A stretch of 64,000 nucleotides of DNA from Mesonia phycicola (GTDB taxonomy: Bacteria > Bacteroidota > Bacteroidia > Flavobacteriales > Flavobacteriaceae), in contig NZ_FQYY01000006.1 of the NCBI RefSeq assembly GCF_900141885.1, forward strand, positions 229,691 through 293,690, given 5' to 3'. Shown one piece after another: positions 37,047 to 44,980 of this stretch. The notes beneath the pieces were generated by a model. That model was given only the letters and a program-made list of their open reading frames with translations, was not told the origin of the DNA and did no database searches. Both the position numbers and the translations under genes were made by a program. How positions within the stretch are numbered: the stretch's first letter is position 1; every line of letters starts with the position of its first letter.

Positions 37047-37967
37047 ATGAAAAAACATAAAATTTTACTGCGTTTAGTAAGCTTAGCCTTATTATTTAAT
37101 GCAATTGTTGCTAAAGCTCAAAACCCTAATCCTTTAAGAGAGCCTGTTTATTTTTCTGTTGCAGAAGCAATGCAAGATAAAAATGCCACGCAATTAAATT
37201 TAAGAGATCAATCTTTATTTTCTGTATCTAAAGAGATTATTAAATTAAAGAAATTGCAGTTTCTAAACCTAATGGGTAATAACTTATCTACCTGGAATAA
37301 AGATATTTTTAGACTAAAAACTTTAAATAATTTAAACTTAAAGTCTAACTCTTTATCTTATCTGCCAAGAGAGATAAAAAATTTAAAGGCATTACAAAAT
37401 TTAGATTTAGCAAATAATAATATAGCAACTCTTCCCCCTGAAATTAAAAAACTAAATAAACTTAAAAATTTATATCTCTCTTTAAATCTATTAACCAACA
37501 TACCTAAAGATTTGAGTGAATGTAGTAATCTAGAGGTATTAGAGTTAGATAATAATCAGCTTAGTTACTTACCTAAAGAAATAAATAAGCTCAAAAACTT
37601 AAGAGTATTGCATTTAGGTTTTAACCAATTTAATGAGCTAAATGAAAATTGGCTTAGTTTAAAAAAGTTAGAAGAACTAAGTTTAGAACATAATCAATTA
37701 AAAAAGCTTTCTTCTAGCTTGTTAAATTATACGAGTTTAAAATCTTTATTTTTAAACGATAACGAATTGCAGAATTTACCAGAAGAACTTACAAATGTAA
37801 GTACACTAGAAACCTTAGTACTAAGTAACAATAAACTATCTCAACTACCAGAAAATTTAGAAAAGCTAGAAAATTTAAGAACACTTATAGCATTAAATAA
37901 CAACTTTTCTAACGCAGAAAAAAATAGAATAAAAAAGGCTTTACCTAACTGTAATGTGTATTTGTAG
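37047..37967 (+). CDS. exported leucine-rich-repeat protein
   Basis: Protein of 306 aa with a signal peptide (residues 1-25, ending VAKAQ). It has about ten leucine-rich repeats of 23 residues with the pattern LxxLxxLxLxxNxLxxLPxEI (for example LQNLDLANNNIATLPPEI and LEVLELDNNQLSYLPKEI). No sorting tail or lipobox is present, so it is expected in the periplasm. LRR proteins bind other proteins, but the partner cannot be predicted. It starts 13 bp after the PhoX terminator, so its promoter may lie within or before that hairpin. Confidence 0.88.
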   Translation: MKKHKILLRLVSLALLFNAIVAKAQNPNPLREPVYFSVAEAMQDKNATQLNLRDQSLFSVSKEIIKLKKLQFLNLMGNNLSTWNKDIFRLKTLNNLNLKSNSLSYLPREIKNLKALQNLDLANNNIATLPPEIKKLNKLKNLYLSLNLLTNIPKDLSECSNLEVLELDNNQLSYLPKEINKLKNLRVLHLGFNQFNELNENWLSLKKLEELSLEHNQLKKLSSSLLNYTSLKSLFLNDNELQNLPEELTNVSTLETLVLSNNKLSQLPENLEKLENLRTLIALNNNFSNAEKNRIKKALPNCNVYL

Positions 37968-38031
37968 AGGTTTTAAGGTACAATAATGGCAATTATCATC
38001 TATAATAATCGCCATTATTTGTAAAAAAATA

Positions 38032-39675
38032 TTAAGTCTGTATAACCCCTAGATTAAAATCTTTGGTAATAGGAGCGTGGTTAGCTGCCTCAATTCCTGT
38101 AGATATCCATTTGCGAGTATCTAACGGATTAATTACTGCATCTGTCCAAATTCTAGCTGCCGCGTAATAAGGGCTAATTTGTTTATCGTAGTCTGCTTTA
38201 ATTTTATTGTAAAGTTCTTTTTCTTTTTCTTCTGTAATTTCTTCCCCTTTTTTCTTTAAAGAAGCAGTTTCTATTTGTAAAAGTACTTTAGCAGCAGAAT
38301 TACCACTCATTACAGCCAATTCTGCACTAGGCCAAGCCACAATTAGTCTAGGGTCGTAAGCCTTACCACACATAGCATAATTACCAGCTCCGTAAGAGTT
38401 ACCAATAACCACTGTAAACTTAGGCACTACAGAATTACTAACAGCATTTACCATTTTAGCACCATCTTTAATAATACCGCCGTGTTCACTTTTGCTACCC
38501 ACCATAAAACCGGTCACATCTTGTAAAAACACCAACGGAATTTTCTTTTGGTTACAATTAGCAATAAATCTAGTAGCTTTATCTGCAGAGTCAGAATAAA
38601 TAACACCACCAAATTGCATTTCTGTAGGTTTAGTTTTAGCAGCAGTCGTTTTTACAATTTTACGCTGATTGGCTACAATACCAACAGCCCAACCATCAAT
38701 TCTAGCATAACCAGTAATAATAGTTTGCCCGTAACCAGCTTTGTATTCTTCAAATTCAGAATTATCAACCAACCTATTAATAATTTCCATCATATCATAT
38801 TGGTCACTTCGCTTTGCAGGTAAATGTCCAAATATTTCTTTTGCATCTAATTTAGGTTTTACCGCTTTTTTTCTATTAAAACCAGCAGAATCTGCATCTC
38901 CAATCTTGTCCATAATACTCTGTATTTTGGTCAATGCATCTTTATCATCTTTTGCTTTATAATCGGTTACACCACTCACTTCACAATGAGTAGTAGCTCC
39001 ACCAAGAGATTCATTATCTATACTTTCTCCTATCGCCGCTTTTACCAAATAACTTCCTGCAAGAAAAATACTACCAGTTTTCTCTACAATTAAAGCCTCG
39101 TCACTCATAATAGGTAAATACGCGCCTCCAGCAACACAACTACCCATAACTGCAGCTATTTGAATAATACCCATACTACTCATCACGGCATTATTTCTAA
39201 AAATTCTACCAAAATGCTCTTTGTCAGGAAAAATTTCATCTTGCATTGGTAAATAAACACCAGCACTATCTACCAAGTAAATAATAGGTAATTTATTTTC
39301 TATAGATATTTCTTGCGCGCGTAAGTTCTTCTTTCCAGTAATAGGGAACCAGGCACCAGCTTTCACCGTAGCATCATTAGCCACAACAATTACCAATTTA
39401 CCAGAAACTTTACCAATTTTTACAACCACACCACCACTAGGGCAACCACCATGTTCTATGTACATACCTTCTCCTGCAAAAGCACCAATTTCTATAGCAT
39501 CTTCAGGCTTGTCTAGCAAAAAATCTATACGCTCTCTGGCAGTCATTTTACCTTTTGCATGATGTTTTTCTATACGTTTTTCTCCGCCACCAAGACTAAC
39601 TTTTTTTAATTTATGATTAAGATCTGAAACAAGTAATTTGTTATGATCTTCGTTTTTATTGAATTTTAAATCCAT
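38032..39675 (-). CDS. acyl-CoA carboxylase beta (carboxyltransferase) subunit
   Basis: Carboxyltransferase of 547 aa that moves CO2 from biotin to an acyl-CoA. The N-terminal half has GKMTARERIDFLLD and GMYIEHGGCPSGGVVVKIGK, then a VVANDATVKAGAWFPITGKK segment. The C-terminal half has PLVFLQDVTGFMVGSKSEHG and NSYGAGNYAMCGKAYDPR. LVDSAGVYLPMQDEIFPDKE resembles the methylcrotonyl-CoA carboxylase beta chain more than propionyl-CoA carboxylase; since a methylmalonyl-CoA mutase is in the same window, a propionyl-CoA role must also be kept open. No biotin-carrier or biotin-carboxylase gene is adjacent. Confidence 0.9.
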   Translation of the reverse strand: MDLKFNKNEDHNKLLVSDLNHKLKKVSLGGGEKRIEKHHAKGKMTARERIDFLLDKPEDAIEIGAFAGEGMYIEHGGCPSGGVVVKIGKVSGKLVIVVANDATVKAGAWFPITGKKNLRAQEISIENKLPIIYLVDSAGVYLPMQDEIFPDKEHFGRIFRNNAVMSSMGIIQIAAVMGSCVAGGAYLPIMSDEALIVEKTGSIFLAGSYLVKAAIGESIDNESLGGATTHCEVSGVTDYKAKDDKDALTKIQSIMDKIGDADSAGFNRKKAVKPKLDAKEIFGHLPAKRSDQYDMMEIINRLVDNSEFEEYKAGYGQTIITGYARIDGWAVGIVANQRKIVKTTAAKTKPTEMQFGGVIYSDSADKATRFIANCNQKKIPLVFLQDVTGFMVGSKSEHGGIIKDGAKMVNAVSNSVVPKFTVVIGNSYGAGNYAMCGKAYDPRLIVAWPSAELAVMSGNSAAKVLLQIETASLKKKGEEITEEKEKELYNKIKADYDKQISPYYAAARIWTDAVINPLDTRKWISTGIEAANHAPITKDFNLGVIQT

Positions 39676-39691
39676 TCATTATAATTTTTAG

Positions 39692-39783
39692 GGCGTTACC
39701 CTATCGGGTCGGGCTTTCGCTACTCGCTTTTTTATTTTATTTAAAATAAAAAGAGCTCAAACATAACGCTCAATCCCTAACGC
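39692..39783 (-). repeat. dispersed palindromic repeat, copy B (inverted)
   Basis: About 92 bp between GGCGTTA (39692-39698) and TAACGC (39778-39783), containing CGGGTCGGGCTTTCGCTACTCGC, T-run, AT loop and AAAAAGAGCTC. On the - strand it reads like copy A (GCGTTAGGGATTGAGCG ... AGCGAAAGCCCGACCC). It lies 17 bp upstream of the carboxylase start codon. Confidence 0.78.
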
Positions 39784-39976
39784 TTTTCTATTTTTGGTAA
39801 CGAAAATACAAAAAGCTTATCATTTTTATAACAAAAATATCAATCAAAAAGTGAGATATTTATAATTATGAAGCAAAAAAAAGGAGTTTTAATTTCAATT
39901 TCATAATAAAAGTATTAACTATTAATAATATTATAAATTTGTAGTTGCTTTTTAGAAATTTAAATACAAGTAAAAT
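39784..39976. other. AT-rich gap with a possible -7 box
   Basis: The rest of the 301-bp gap between the carboxylase and the small membrane protein. TAAATTTG (39934-39941, TAnnTTTG type) lies 36 bp before the ATG at 39977 and may be its -7 element; no convincing -33 element was seen. Nothing else was recognised. Confidence 0.4.
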
Positions 39977-40159
39977 ATGAGTATGAATAAAAATACAGTG
40001 TTGGCTTGGGCCACATTTATAATGGTTATTGTAGGTTTAGGATTAATTTCATTAGCTGCATTTAAGTATAGAGAAATAGCAGGATATGGTTTTGGTGCTG
40101 TAGGTGTAGGGTTTTTTGCTATTGCCTGGGTATTTAATGCCTTAAAAGGAAGAGTTTAA
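39977..40159 (+). CDS. CAL67264-family small membrane protein
   Basis: Protein of 60 aa with two membrane spans (about residues 9-28, AWATFIMVIVGLGLISLAAF, and 34-55, GYGFGAVGVGFFAIAWVFNA) joined by a short basic turn (KYREIA). I recognise the pattern as the small flavobacterial family named after CAL67264; function unknown. The stop is 3 bp before the DinB-like gene, so the two are likely co-transcribed. The pair is bracketed by two oppositely oriented copies of a dispersed palindromic repeat. Confidence 0.8.
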   Translation: MSMNKNTVLAWATFIMVIVGLGLISLAAFKYREIAGYGFGAVGVGFFAIAWVFNALKGRV

Positions 40160-40162
40160 AAC

Positions 40163-40624
40163 ATGTTGAAAGAACAACTCATAAAACATTTAAAAGGTGG
40201 TGAGGCTTTTGCACCTATAGATTTATTATTAGAAGATATTTCTTATGCTAATCTATCTATAAGACCTAACGGTTTACCTTATTCGTTTTATGAGTTGTTT
40301 TATCATATAGTATTTACCCAAGAAGATATTTTAAAATATATTTTAGAGGCTAATTATAAAGCGCCTAAATGGCCAGATGATTATTGGTCTTTACAACAGG
40401 GACCTAATAACGAAAAAGATTGGGATAATTTAAAAAGCAAATTTTTTAAAGAAAGAGCCCAATTAATTAACCTAATTTCTAAAGATGAGGTTTGTTTAGA
40501 TGAACCTATAAAAAGCAATAGTGAGCATACTTTGTTTAGAGAATTAATGCTGATTGTAGAGCATAATGCTTATCATACAGGTCAACTTTTAATAATTCTT
40601 AGGTTACTAAACTTACATTCTTAA
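40163..40624 (+). CDS. DinB-family protein
   Basis: Four-helix-bundle protein of 153 aa of the DinB/YfiT superfamily. Candidate metal-binding histidines occur in FYELFYHIVFTQEDIL (about residues 45-60) and EHNAYHTGQLLIILR (about 133-148), the usual H...HxxxH layout. Members are thiol-dependent S-transferases or stress proteins; the exact substrate is unknown. It follows the small membrane protein with a 3-bp gap. Confidence 0.8.
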   Translation: MLKEQLIKHLKGGEAFAPIDLLLEDISYANLSIRPNGLPYSFYELFYHIVFTQEDILKYILEANYKAPKWPDDYWSLQQGPNNEKDWDNLKSKFFKERAQLINLISKDEVCLDEPIKSNSEHTLFRELMLIVEHNAYHTGQLLIILRLLNLHS

Positions 40625-40662
40625 TTTATTCTATTTTTTCAGAATTTAAAATTCGTATTTTT

Positions 40663-40748
40663 GCGTTAGCGGTAGTAGCGGCATCCTTTTTTTACTTCTT
40701 TTTCAAGTAAAAAAAGATATAGCGAATAACGCGTTGCTTTGCAAACGC
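40663..40748 (+). repeat. dispersed palindromic repeat, copy C
   Basis: About 86 bp from GCGTT (40663-40667) to AACGC (40744-40748). It contains GGTAGTAGCGGCATCC, T-run, loop, AAAAAAGATATAGCGAATA and GCGTTGC. It matches copy A in the GTAGCGGCATCC and AAAAAAGATATAGCGAATA blocks. It lies between the DinB-like gene and ettA, ending 31 bp before the ettA start. Confidence 0.8.
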
Positions 40749-40779
40749 CCAAACTTTTTAAAAAAAATTATATATAAAA

Positions 40780-42474
40780 ATGGCAGACGATAAAAAAGTG
40801 ATTTTCTCGATGTCTGGTTTAACCAAGACATTTCCTAGTGCACAAACACCAGTTTTAAAAAATATCTATTTAAGCTTCTTTTACGGAGCCAAAATTGGAA
40901 TTTTAGGTCTTAATGGATCTGGTAAATCTACTTTGCTTAAAATTATTGCAGGAGTAGATAAAAATTATCAAGGAGATGTTGTTTTCTCTCCAGGTTATTC
41001 TGTTGGTTATTTAGAGCAAGAGCCACAATTAGATGAAGAGAAAACTGTAATGGAAATTGTAAAAGAAGGAGCAGCAGAAACGGTTGCAATTCTTGATGAA
41101 TACAATAGTATTAACGATCAGTTTGGTTTAGAAGAGGTGTATAGCGATCCAGATAAAATGGAAAAGCTAATGAACCGCCAGGCCGTTTTACAAGATCAAA
41201 TAGATGCTTCTAACGCTTGGGAGTTAGATACCAAATTAGAAATTGCTATGGATGCTTTACGTACTCCAGATGGCGATAAAAAAATAGCAGTGCTTTCTGG
41301 TGGGGAGCGTAGACGTGTAGCTTTATGTCGTTTACTTTTACAAGAGCCAGATGTATTACTATTAGATGAGCCAACTAACCACTTAGATGCAGAGTCTGTA
41401 CATTGGTTAGAGCACCATTTAGCGCAATATAAGGGTACTGTAATTGCTGTAACACACGATAGATACTTTTTAGATAACGTAGCTGGTTGGATTTTAGAGC
41501 TTGATAGAGGAGAGGGTATCCCTTGGAAAGGAAATTATTCTTCTTGGTTAGACCAAAAATCTAAGCGTATGGCTCAAGAAAGCAAAACAGCTTCTAAACG
41601 CCAAAAAACTTTGGAGCGAGAATTAGATTGGGTTAAGCAAGGGGCTAAAGGGCGCCAGACTAAACAAAAAGCGCGTTTAAAGAACTACGATAAGTTAATG
41701 AGTCAAGATCAAAAACAACTTGACGAAAAATTAGAAATCTATATTCCAAATGGACCTCGTCTAGGTTCTAATGTGATTGAAGCAAAAGGTGTAAGTAAGG
41801 CTTATGATGATAAATTGCTTTATGAAGATTTAAACTTTAATTTACCACAAGCAGGTATTGTTGGGGTAATTGGGCCAAATGGTGCTGGTAAAACAACCAT
41901 CTTCCGTATGATTATGGGAGAAGAAAAGCAAGATAAGGGAGAATTTGTTGTTGGAGAAACTGCTAAGATTGCTTATGTAGACCAAAAACACGCTAATATT
42001 GACCCTGAAAAAACCATTTGGCAAAACTTTAGTGATGAGCAAGAATTGGTTTTAATGGGAGGTAAAGAAGTAAATTCTCGTGCATATTTAAGTAGATTTA
42101 ATTTTTCTGGTGGTGAGCAAAACAAAAAAGTAAAATTACTTTCTGGTGGAGAGCGTAACCGTTTACACTTAGCCATGACGCTTAAAGAAGAAGGTAACGT
42201 TTTACTTTTGGATGAGCCTACTAACGATTTAGATGTAAATACTCTACGTGCTTTAGAAGAAGGTTTAGAAAATTTTGCTGGTTGTGCTGTAGTAATTAGT
42301 CACGATAGATGGTTTTTAGATAGAATTTGTACGCATATCTTAGCTTTTGAAGGAGACTCTCAAGTATATTTCTTTGAAGGTGGTTTTTCTGAATATGAAG
42401 AGAACAAGAAGAAAAGATTAGGTGGTGATGTGATGCCTAAGCGTATTAAATATAAAAAATTAACAAGAGACTAA
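40780..42474 (+). CDS. ettA: energy-dependent translational throttle protein EttA (ABC-F)
   Basis: Cytoplasmic ABC-F ATPase of 564 aa that binds the ribosomal E site and couples initiation to energy state. Two nucleotide-binding domains are present: Walker A GLNGSGKST (about residues 46-54) with signature LSGGERRRVAL and LLLDEPTNHLDAES; second Walker A GPNGAGKTT (about 365-373) with LSGGERNRLHLAM and LLLDEPTNDLD. Between them is the linker with a basic arm (VKQGAKGRQTKQKARLKNYD). Length and the TRD ending match EttA rather than antibiotic-resistance ABC-F proteins. A strong terminator follows. Confidence 0.95.
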   Translation: MADDKKVIFSMSGLTKTFPSAQTPVLKNIYLSFFYGAKIGILGLNGSGKSTLLKIIAGVDKNYQGDVVFSPGYSVGYLEQEPQLDEEKTVMEIVKEGAAETVAILDEYNSINDQFGLEEVYSDPDKMEKLMNRQAVLQDQIDASNAWELDTKLEIAMDALRTPDGDKKIAVLSGGERRRVALCRLLLQEPDVLLLDEPTNHLDAESVHWLEHHLAQYKGTVIAVTHDRYFLDNVAGWILELDRGEGIPWKGNYSSWLDQKSKRMAQESKTASKRQKTLERELDWVKQGAKGRQTKQKARLKNYDKLMSQDQKQLDEKLEIYIPNGPRLGSNVIEAKGVSKAYDDKLLYEDLNFNLPQAGIVGVIGPNGAGKTTIFRMIMGEEKQDKGEFVVGETAKIAYVDQKHANIDPEKTIWQNFSDEQELVLMGGKEVNSRAYLSRFNFSGGEQNKKVKLLSGGERNRLHLAMTLKEEGNVLLLDEPTNDLDVNTLRALEEGLENFAGCAVVISHDRWFLDRICTHILAFEGDSQVYFFEGGFSEYEENKKKRLGGDVMPKRIKYKKLTRD

Positions 42475-42495
42475 ATCTTGTGAAAATTTATTTAC

Positions 42496-42528
42496 AAAAA
42501 AAGCCTGCTAATTTTAGCAGGCTTTTTT
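42496..42528. terminator. bidirectional terminator after ettA
   Basis: Perfect stem AAAAAAGCCTGCTA / TAGCAGGCTTTTTT with an ATTT loop between convergent ettA and the MscS-like gene; A- and T-runs let it work in both directions. Confidence 0.88.
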
Positions 42529-42546
42529 TATGTTAAGTGTATTTGT

Positions 42547-43455
42547 CTATTCTTGTTTGGTGTTTATTTGTAGAGTTTCTGCCCTAAACTTGTTTTTACC
42601 AAAATCTAATGTTCTTATAGGGAATGGTATGTTAATATTGTTAGCATCATAGGCTTTTTTTATTGCTAGTATTGCTTTGTGTTTAGCAAATAAAATATCA
42701 CCTTGGTTGGTAACATCTGTCCAAAACCTAACAACGTAATTAATAGAGCTATCTCCAAAACCTTCGTAAGCAAATTCTACTTTTTCTCCATTGTCTTGTT
42801 TAAAAATATTAGAAATAGCTTTAACTGTTATTTCTTCTACTTTTTCTAAATCACTTTCATAACCTACACCACAAGTTAGCATAACTCTAGATCTGGAAGT
42901 AGTGCTAAAATTAGTAAAGGCTTCTTCTACTATTTTAGAATTGGGAATCACAACGTGGTTATTATCAGACTTTTTAATAACAATATTTCTTAGGTTGACC
43001 TCTAATACTTTACCTGCAAATCCATTAGTTTCTACCCAGTCACCAATTTGTATTTCTGGAAGAAAACTTAAAATAACACCAGATACTGTATTGCTTAAAG
43101 TACCTTGTAAGGCTAAACCAATTGCCAAACCTACTACTCCAGCTCCAGCTAAAATAGAAGTAAGCAGTTTGTCTAAATTTAATAAGCCTAATGCTATAAA
43201 AAAACCGAAAGAGATAATTACTAATTTCAGAATTCTGATAGTAATATCTCTTACAGATGCTTGGATGTTTCTTCTTAAAAGTAACTTATTAAGAAACTTA
43301 GCAACATATTTAGCTATAATTATAAAAATTATAAATACTAAAATTGCTAAGATAAAATTAGGGAGATTGATGATAATTGAATTTAACCAATCGGCAAGTT
43401 TTTCATATATACCACCAATTGCTTCAGATAAGTTGAAATTCCCGTTTTCGTTCAT
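42547..43455 (-). CDS. MscS-type small-conductance mechanosensitive channel
   Basis: Inner-membrane channel of 302 aa. Three hydrophobic segments lie at about residues 30-50, 68-90 and 92-120; the third contains LAGAGVVGLAIGLALQGTLS, the Gly/Ala-rich pore helix of MscS. The beta domain follows (EIQIGDWVETNGFAGKVLEVNLRNIVIKK segment) and then the alpha/beta vestibule, ending ANNINIPFPIRTLDF. It releases ions on hypo-osmotic shock. It is the downstream gene of a possible dps-mscS pair, with a 7-bp gap. Confidence 0.93.
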   Translation of the reverse strand: MNENGNFNLSEAIGGIYEKLADWLNSIIINLPNFILAILVFIIFIIIAKYVAKFLNKLLLRRNIQASVRDITIRILKLVIISFGFFIALGLLNLDKLLTSILAGAGVVGLAIGLALQGTLSNTVSGVILSFLPEIQIGDWVETNGFAGKVLEVNLRNIVIKKSDNNHVVIPNSKIVEEAFTNFSTTSRSRVMLTCGVGYESDLEKVEEITVKAISNIFKQDNGEKVEFAYEGFGDSSINYVVRFWTDVTNQGDILFAKHKAILAIKKAYDANNINIPFPIRTLDFGKNKFRAETLQINTKQE

Positions 43456-43462
43456 TTAAAAT

Positions 43463-43957
43463 TTATTTAATTTCTTTATGAGTTTGCTTTGTTTTCATAA
43501 TCCAAGCGTCTAACATCCAGCTTGTTTTTTCTAATTCTCTAATATAAGCGCCAATTAAATCTATAGTACCTTCATCATCTGCGTCATCTGCAACTTTAAC
43601 TACTTTTCTCATTTGGTTTAAAATTTTGCCGTGGTCTTCTAACAAAATCTCTACCATTTGCGTATCTGTAAATTCAGATTTAGATTCACTTAAATTAGAT
43701 ATTTCTAAATAATCTGAATAATTACTTGTTGGCTGAAATCTCAAAGTTAATACTCTTTCTGCAATATCATCAATTTTTAAAACTGCATCGTTGTACATTT
43801 CTTCAAATTTTTCATGAAGGTCAAAAAAGCTTTTGCCAATAATATTCCAATGAAAATTTCTTAATTTTTGATAATATAAGTGATAATCAGCTAATAACAC
43901 GTTTAACTCTTCTACAGTTAATGTTATTTTTTCTTTGTCAAGATTTAAATATCCCAT
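43463..43957 (-). CDS. dps: Dps-family ferritin-like DNA-protection protein
   Basis: Protein of 164 aa expected to form a dodecamer that oxidises iron and protects DNA from peroxide. The intersubunit ferroxidase pattern is present: His in LRNFHWNIIGKSFFDLHEKF (about residues 34-54) and Asp/Glu in FEEMYNDAVLKIDDIAERVL (about 51-70). The LLEDHGKILNQMR helix also fits. It is the upstream gene of the dps-mscS pair, 7 bp apart. Confidence 0.93.
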   Translation of the reverse strand: MGYLNLDKEKITLTVEELNVLLADYHLYYQKLRNFHWNIIGKSFFDLHEKFEEMYNDAVLKIDDIAERVLTLRFQPTSNYSDYLEISNLSESKSEFTDTQMVEILLEDHGKILNQMRKVVKVADDADDEGTIDLIGAYIRELEKTSWMLDAWIMKTKQTHKEIK

Positions 43958-44022
43958 AGCTAAATTTTATTTTTTATAATATTGAATAGTTGTTTTACTG
44001 TTTTGTATTGTAAGTTAATTAG

Positions 44023-44334
44023 TTATTGGTTAGTTTCTCTATGTAGTTTATCTAATATAGTTTTAGAAATTTGCCCACCAGAAACTCCGTAACCATCGGT
44101 AAGTACTCCTTTTCTGCCGTTAGAAGTAGTTATAGCGTAAAGAATAGAATTATCATCTGGGTTGCTCATACCTTCAAAGCGTAACACTTTATCTACTTCA
44201 AATTCATCTGCGGTATATTTTTCTTTTTCAGATTTGAGTTCTAAATATTCATCTATCAAATTAAAATCATGCTTATAACCTTCTTCTAATTTTAATTTAT
44301 TAATTGCTTCAGATAATGTCCCGTAATCTTTCAT
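44023..44334 (-). CDS. short family labelled phosphoribosylpyrophosphate synthetase (function unclear)
   Basis: Protein of 103 aa from the chosen ATG at 44334 (MKDYGTLSEAINKLKLEEGY); an in-frame ATG at 44382 adds 16 residues with no family support. The MxDYxTLSEAIxxLK beginning and the LYAITTSNGRKGVLTDGYG core match a short Bacteroidota family that databases often label phosphoribosylpyrophosphate synthetase. It lacks the PRPP-binding loop and is far too short for that enzyme, so the name is probably wrong. True function unknown; it is a single-gene unit. Confidence 0.75.
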   Translation of the reverse strand: MKDYGTLSEAINKLKLEEGYKHDFNLIDEYLELKSEKEKYTADEFEVDKVLRFEGMSNPDDNSILYAITTSNGRKGVLTDGYGVSGGQISKTILDKLHRETNQ

Positions 44335-44434
44335 AATAATTGATTTTTCTATTAAATTACTAGTAAATGGTATACTTACCAAAAACTGAGAATGGTTTAG
44401 TATAAGTTTAACTGCAAGTCTTTATATTTTGTTA

Positions 44435-44914
44435 TTATGAAATAAAGTAGAGTATAAATGTAATTATTACAATAAATGCAAAAACATATACTAGCCAATA
44501 GGCTTTTATTGATTTAGGGTTTTTACCAAAACAGAGTATGGTAACATTGTAGTAAAATGATCTGTTTTTTGCAATGTGGTTATAAGCGTGATCGCTTATT
44601 TTTTGAAATAAAGAAGAATAATGATATAACTGATGCCATTTTTTATTACCTGCTATAAATAAAGATCTATATGCAGAGTCTGGGCCATTATAAACATTAC
44701 CATTAGTTTCTATTAATTTGCTTGATTTTTTAAACTCTTTTAACGGAATGTCTTTAAAGCGATTACTTACTTCTTGGTAGGTAGCATATTTAATTTTTTG
44801 TTTGGTTTTTAACTCCCACCTAGTTTTCCAAAACTTACAAAAAGTACAGTCTCCATCCCAAACCAAAATAGGTTTAGAGCTATAATAATTGGTATGTAAA
44901 ATTTTTTTAAACAT
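44435..44914 (-). CDS. DCC-family thiol-disulfide oxidoreductase-like membrane protein
   Basis: Protein of 159 aa of the DUF393/DCC family. The motif DGDCTFC (residues 20-26; Cys23 and Cys26) is the thioredoxin-like active site. The middle part (YNGPDSAYRSLFIAGNKKWH) is the usual family block, and one membrane span closes the chain (about 139-157, YWLVYVFAFIVIITFILYF). It is expected to be membrane-attached and to do thiol-disulfide exchange; partner unknown. It is divergent from the M1 peptidase gene, with 66 bp between the starts. Confidence 0.85.
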   Translation of the reverse strand: MFKKILHTNYYSSKPILVWDGDCTFCKFWKTRWELKTKQKIKYATYQEVSNRFKDIPLKEFKKSSKLIETNGNVYNGPDSAYRSLFIAGNKKWHQLYHYSSLFQKISDHAYNHIAKNRSFYYNVTILCFGKNPKSIKAYWLVYVFAFIVIITFILYFIS

Positions 44915-44980
44915 AAAAAAAGCTATTATAAATGTAAACTTCTTTATTTTCAGCGTCTAATACTTATTCAATTTACATTT

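Noticed and set aside
42902..43459. 185-aa + strand frame opposite the MscS-like gene
   Set aside because: It is the antisense of a well-conserved channel gene and shows no family pattern of its own.
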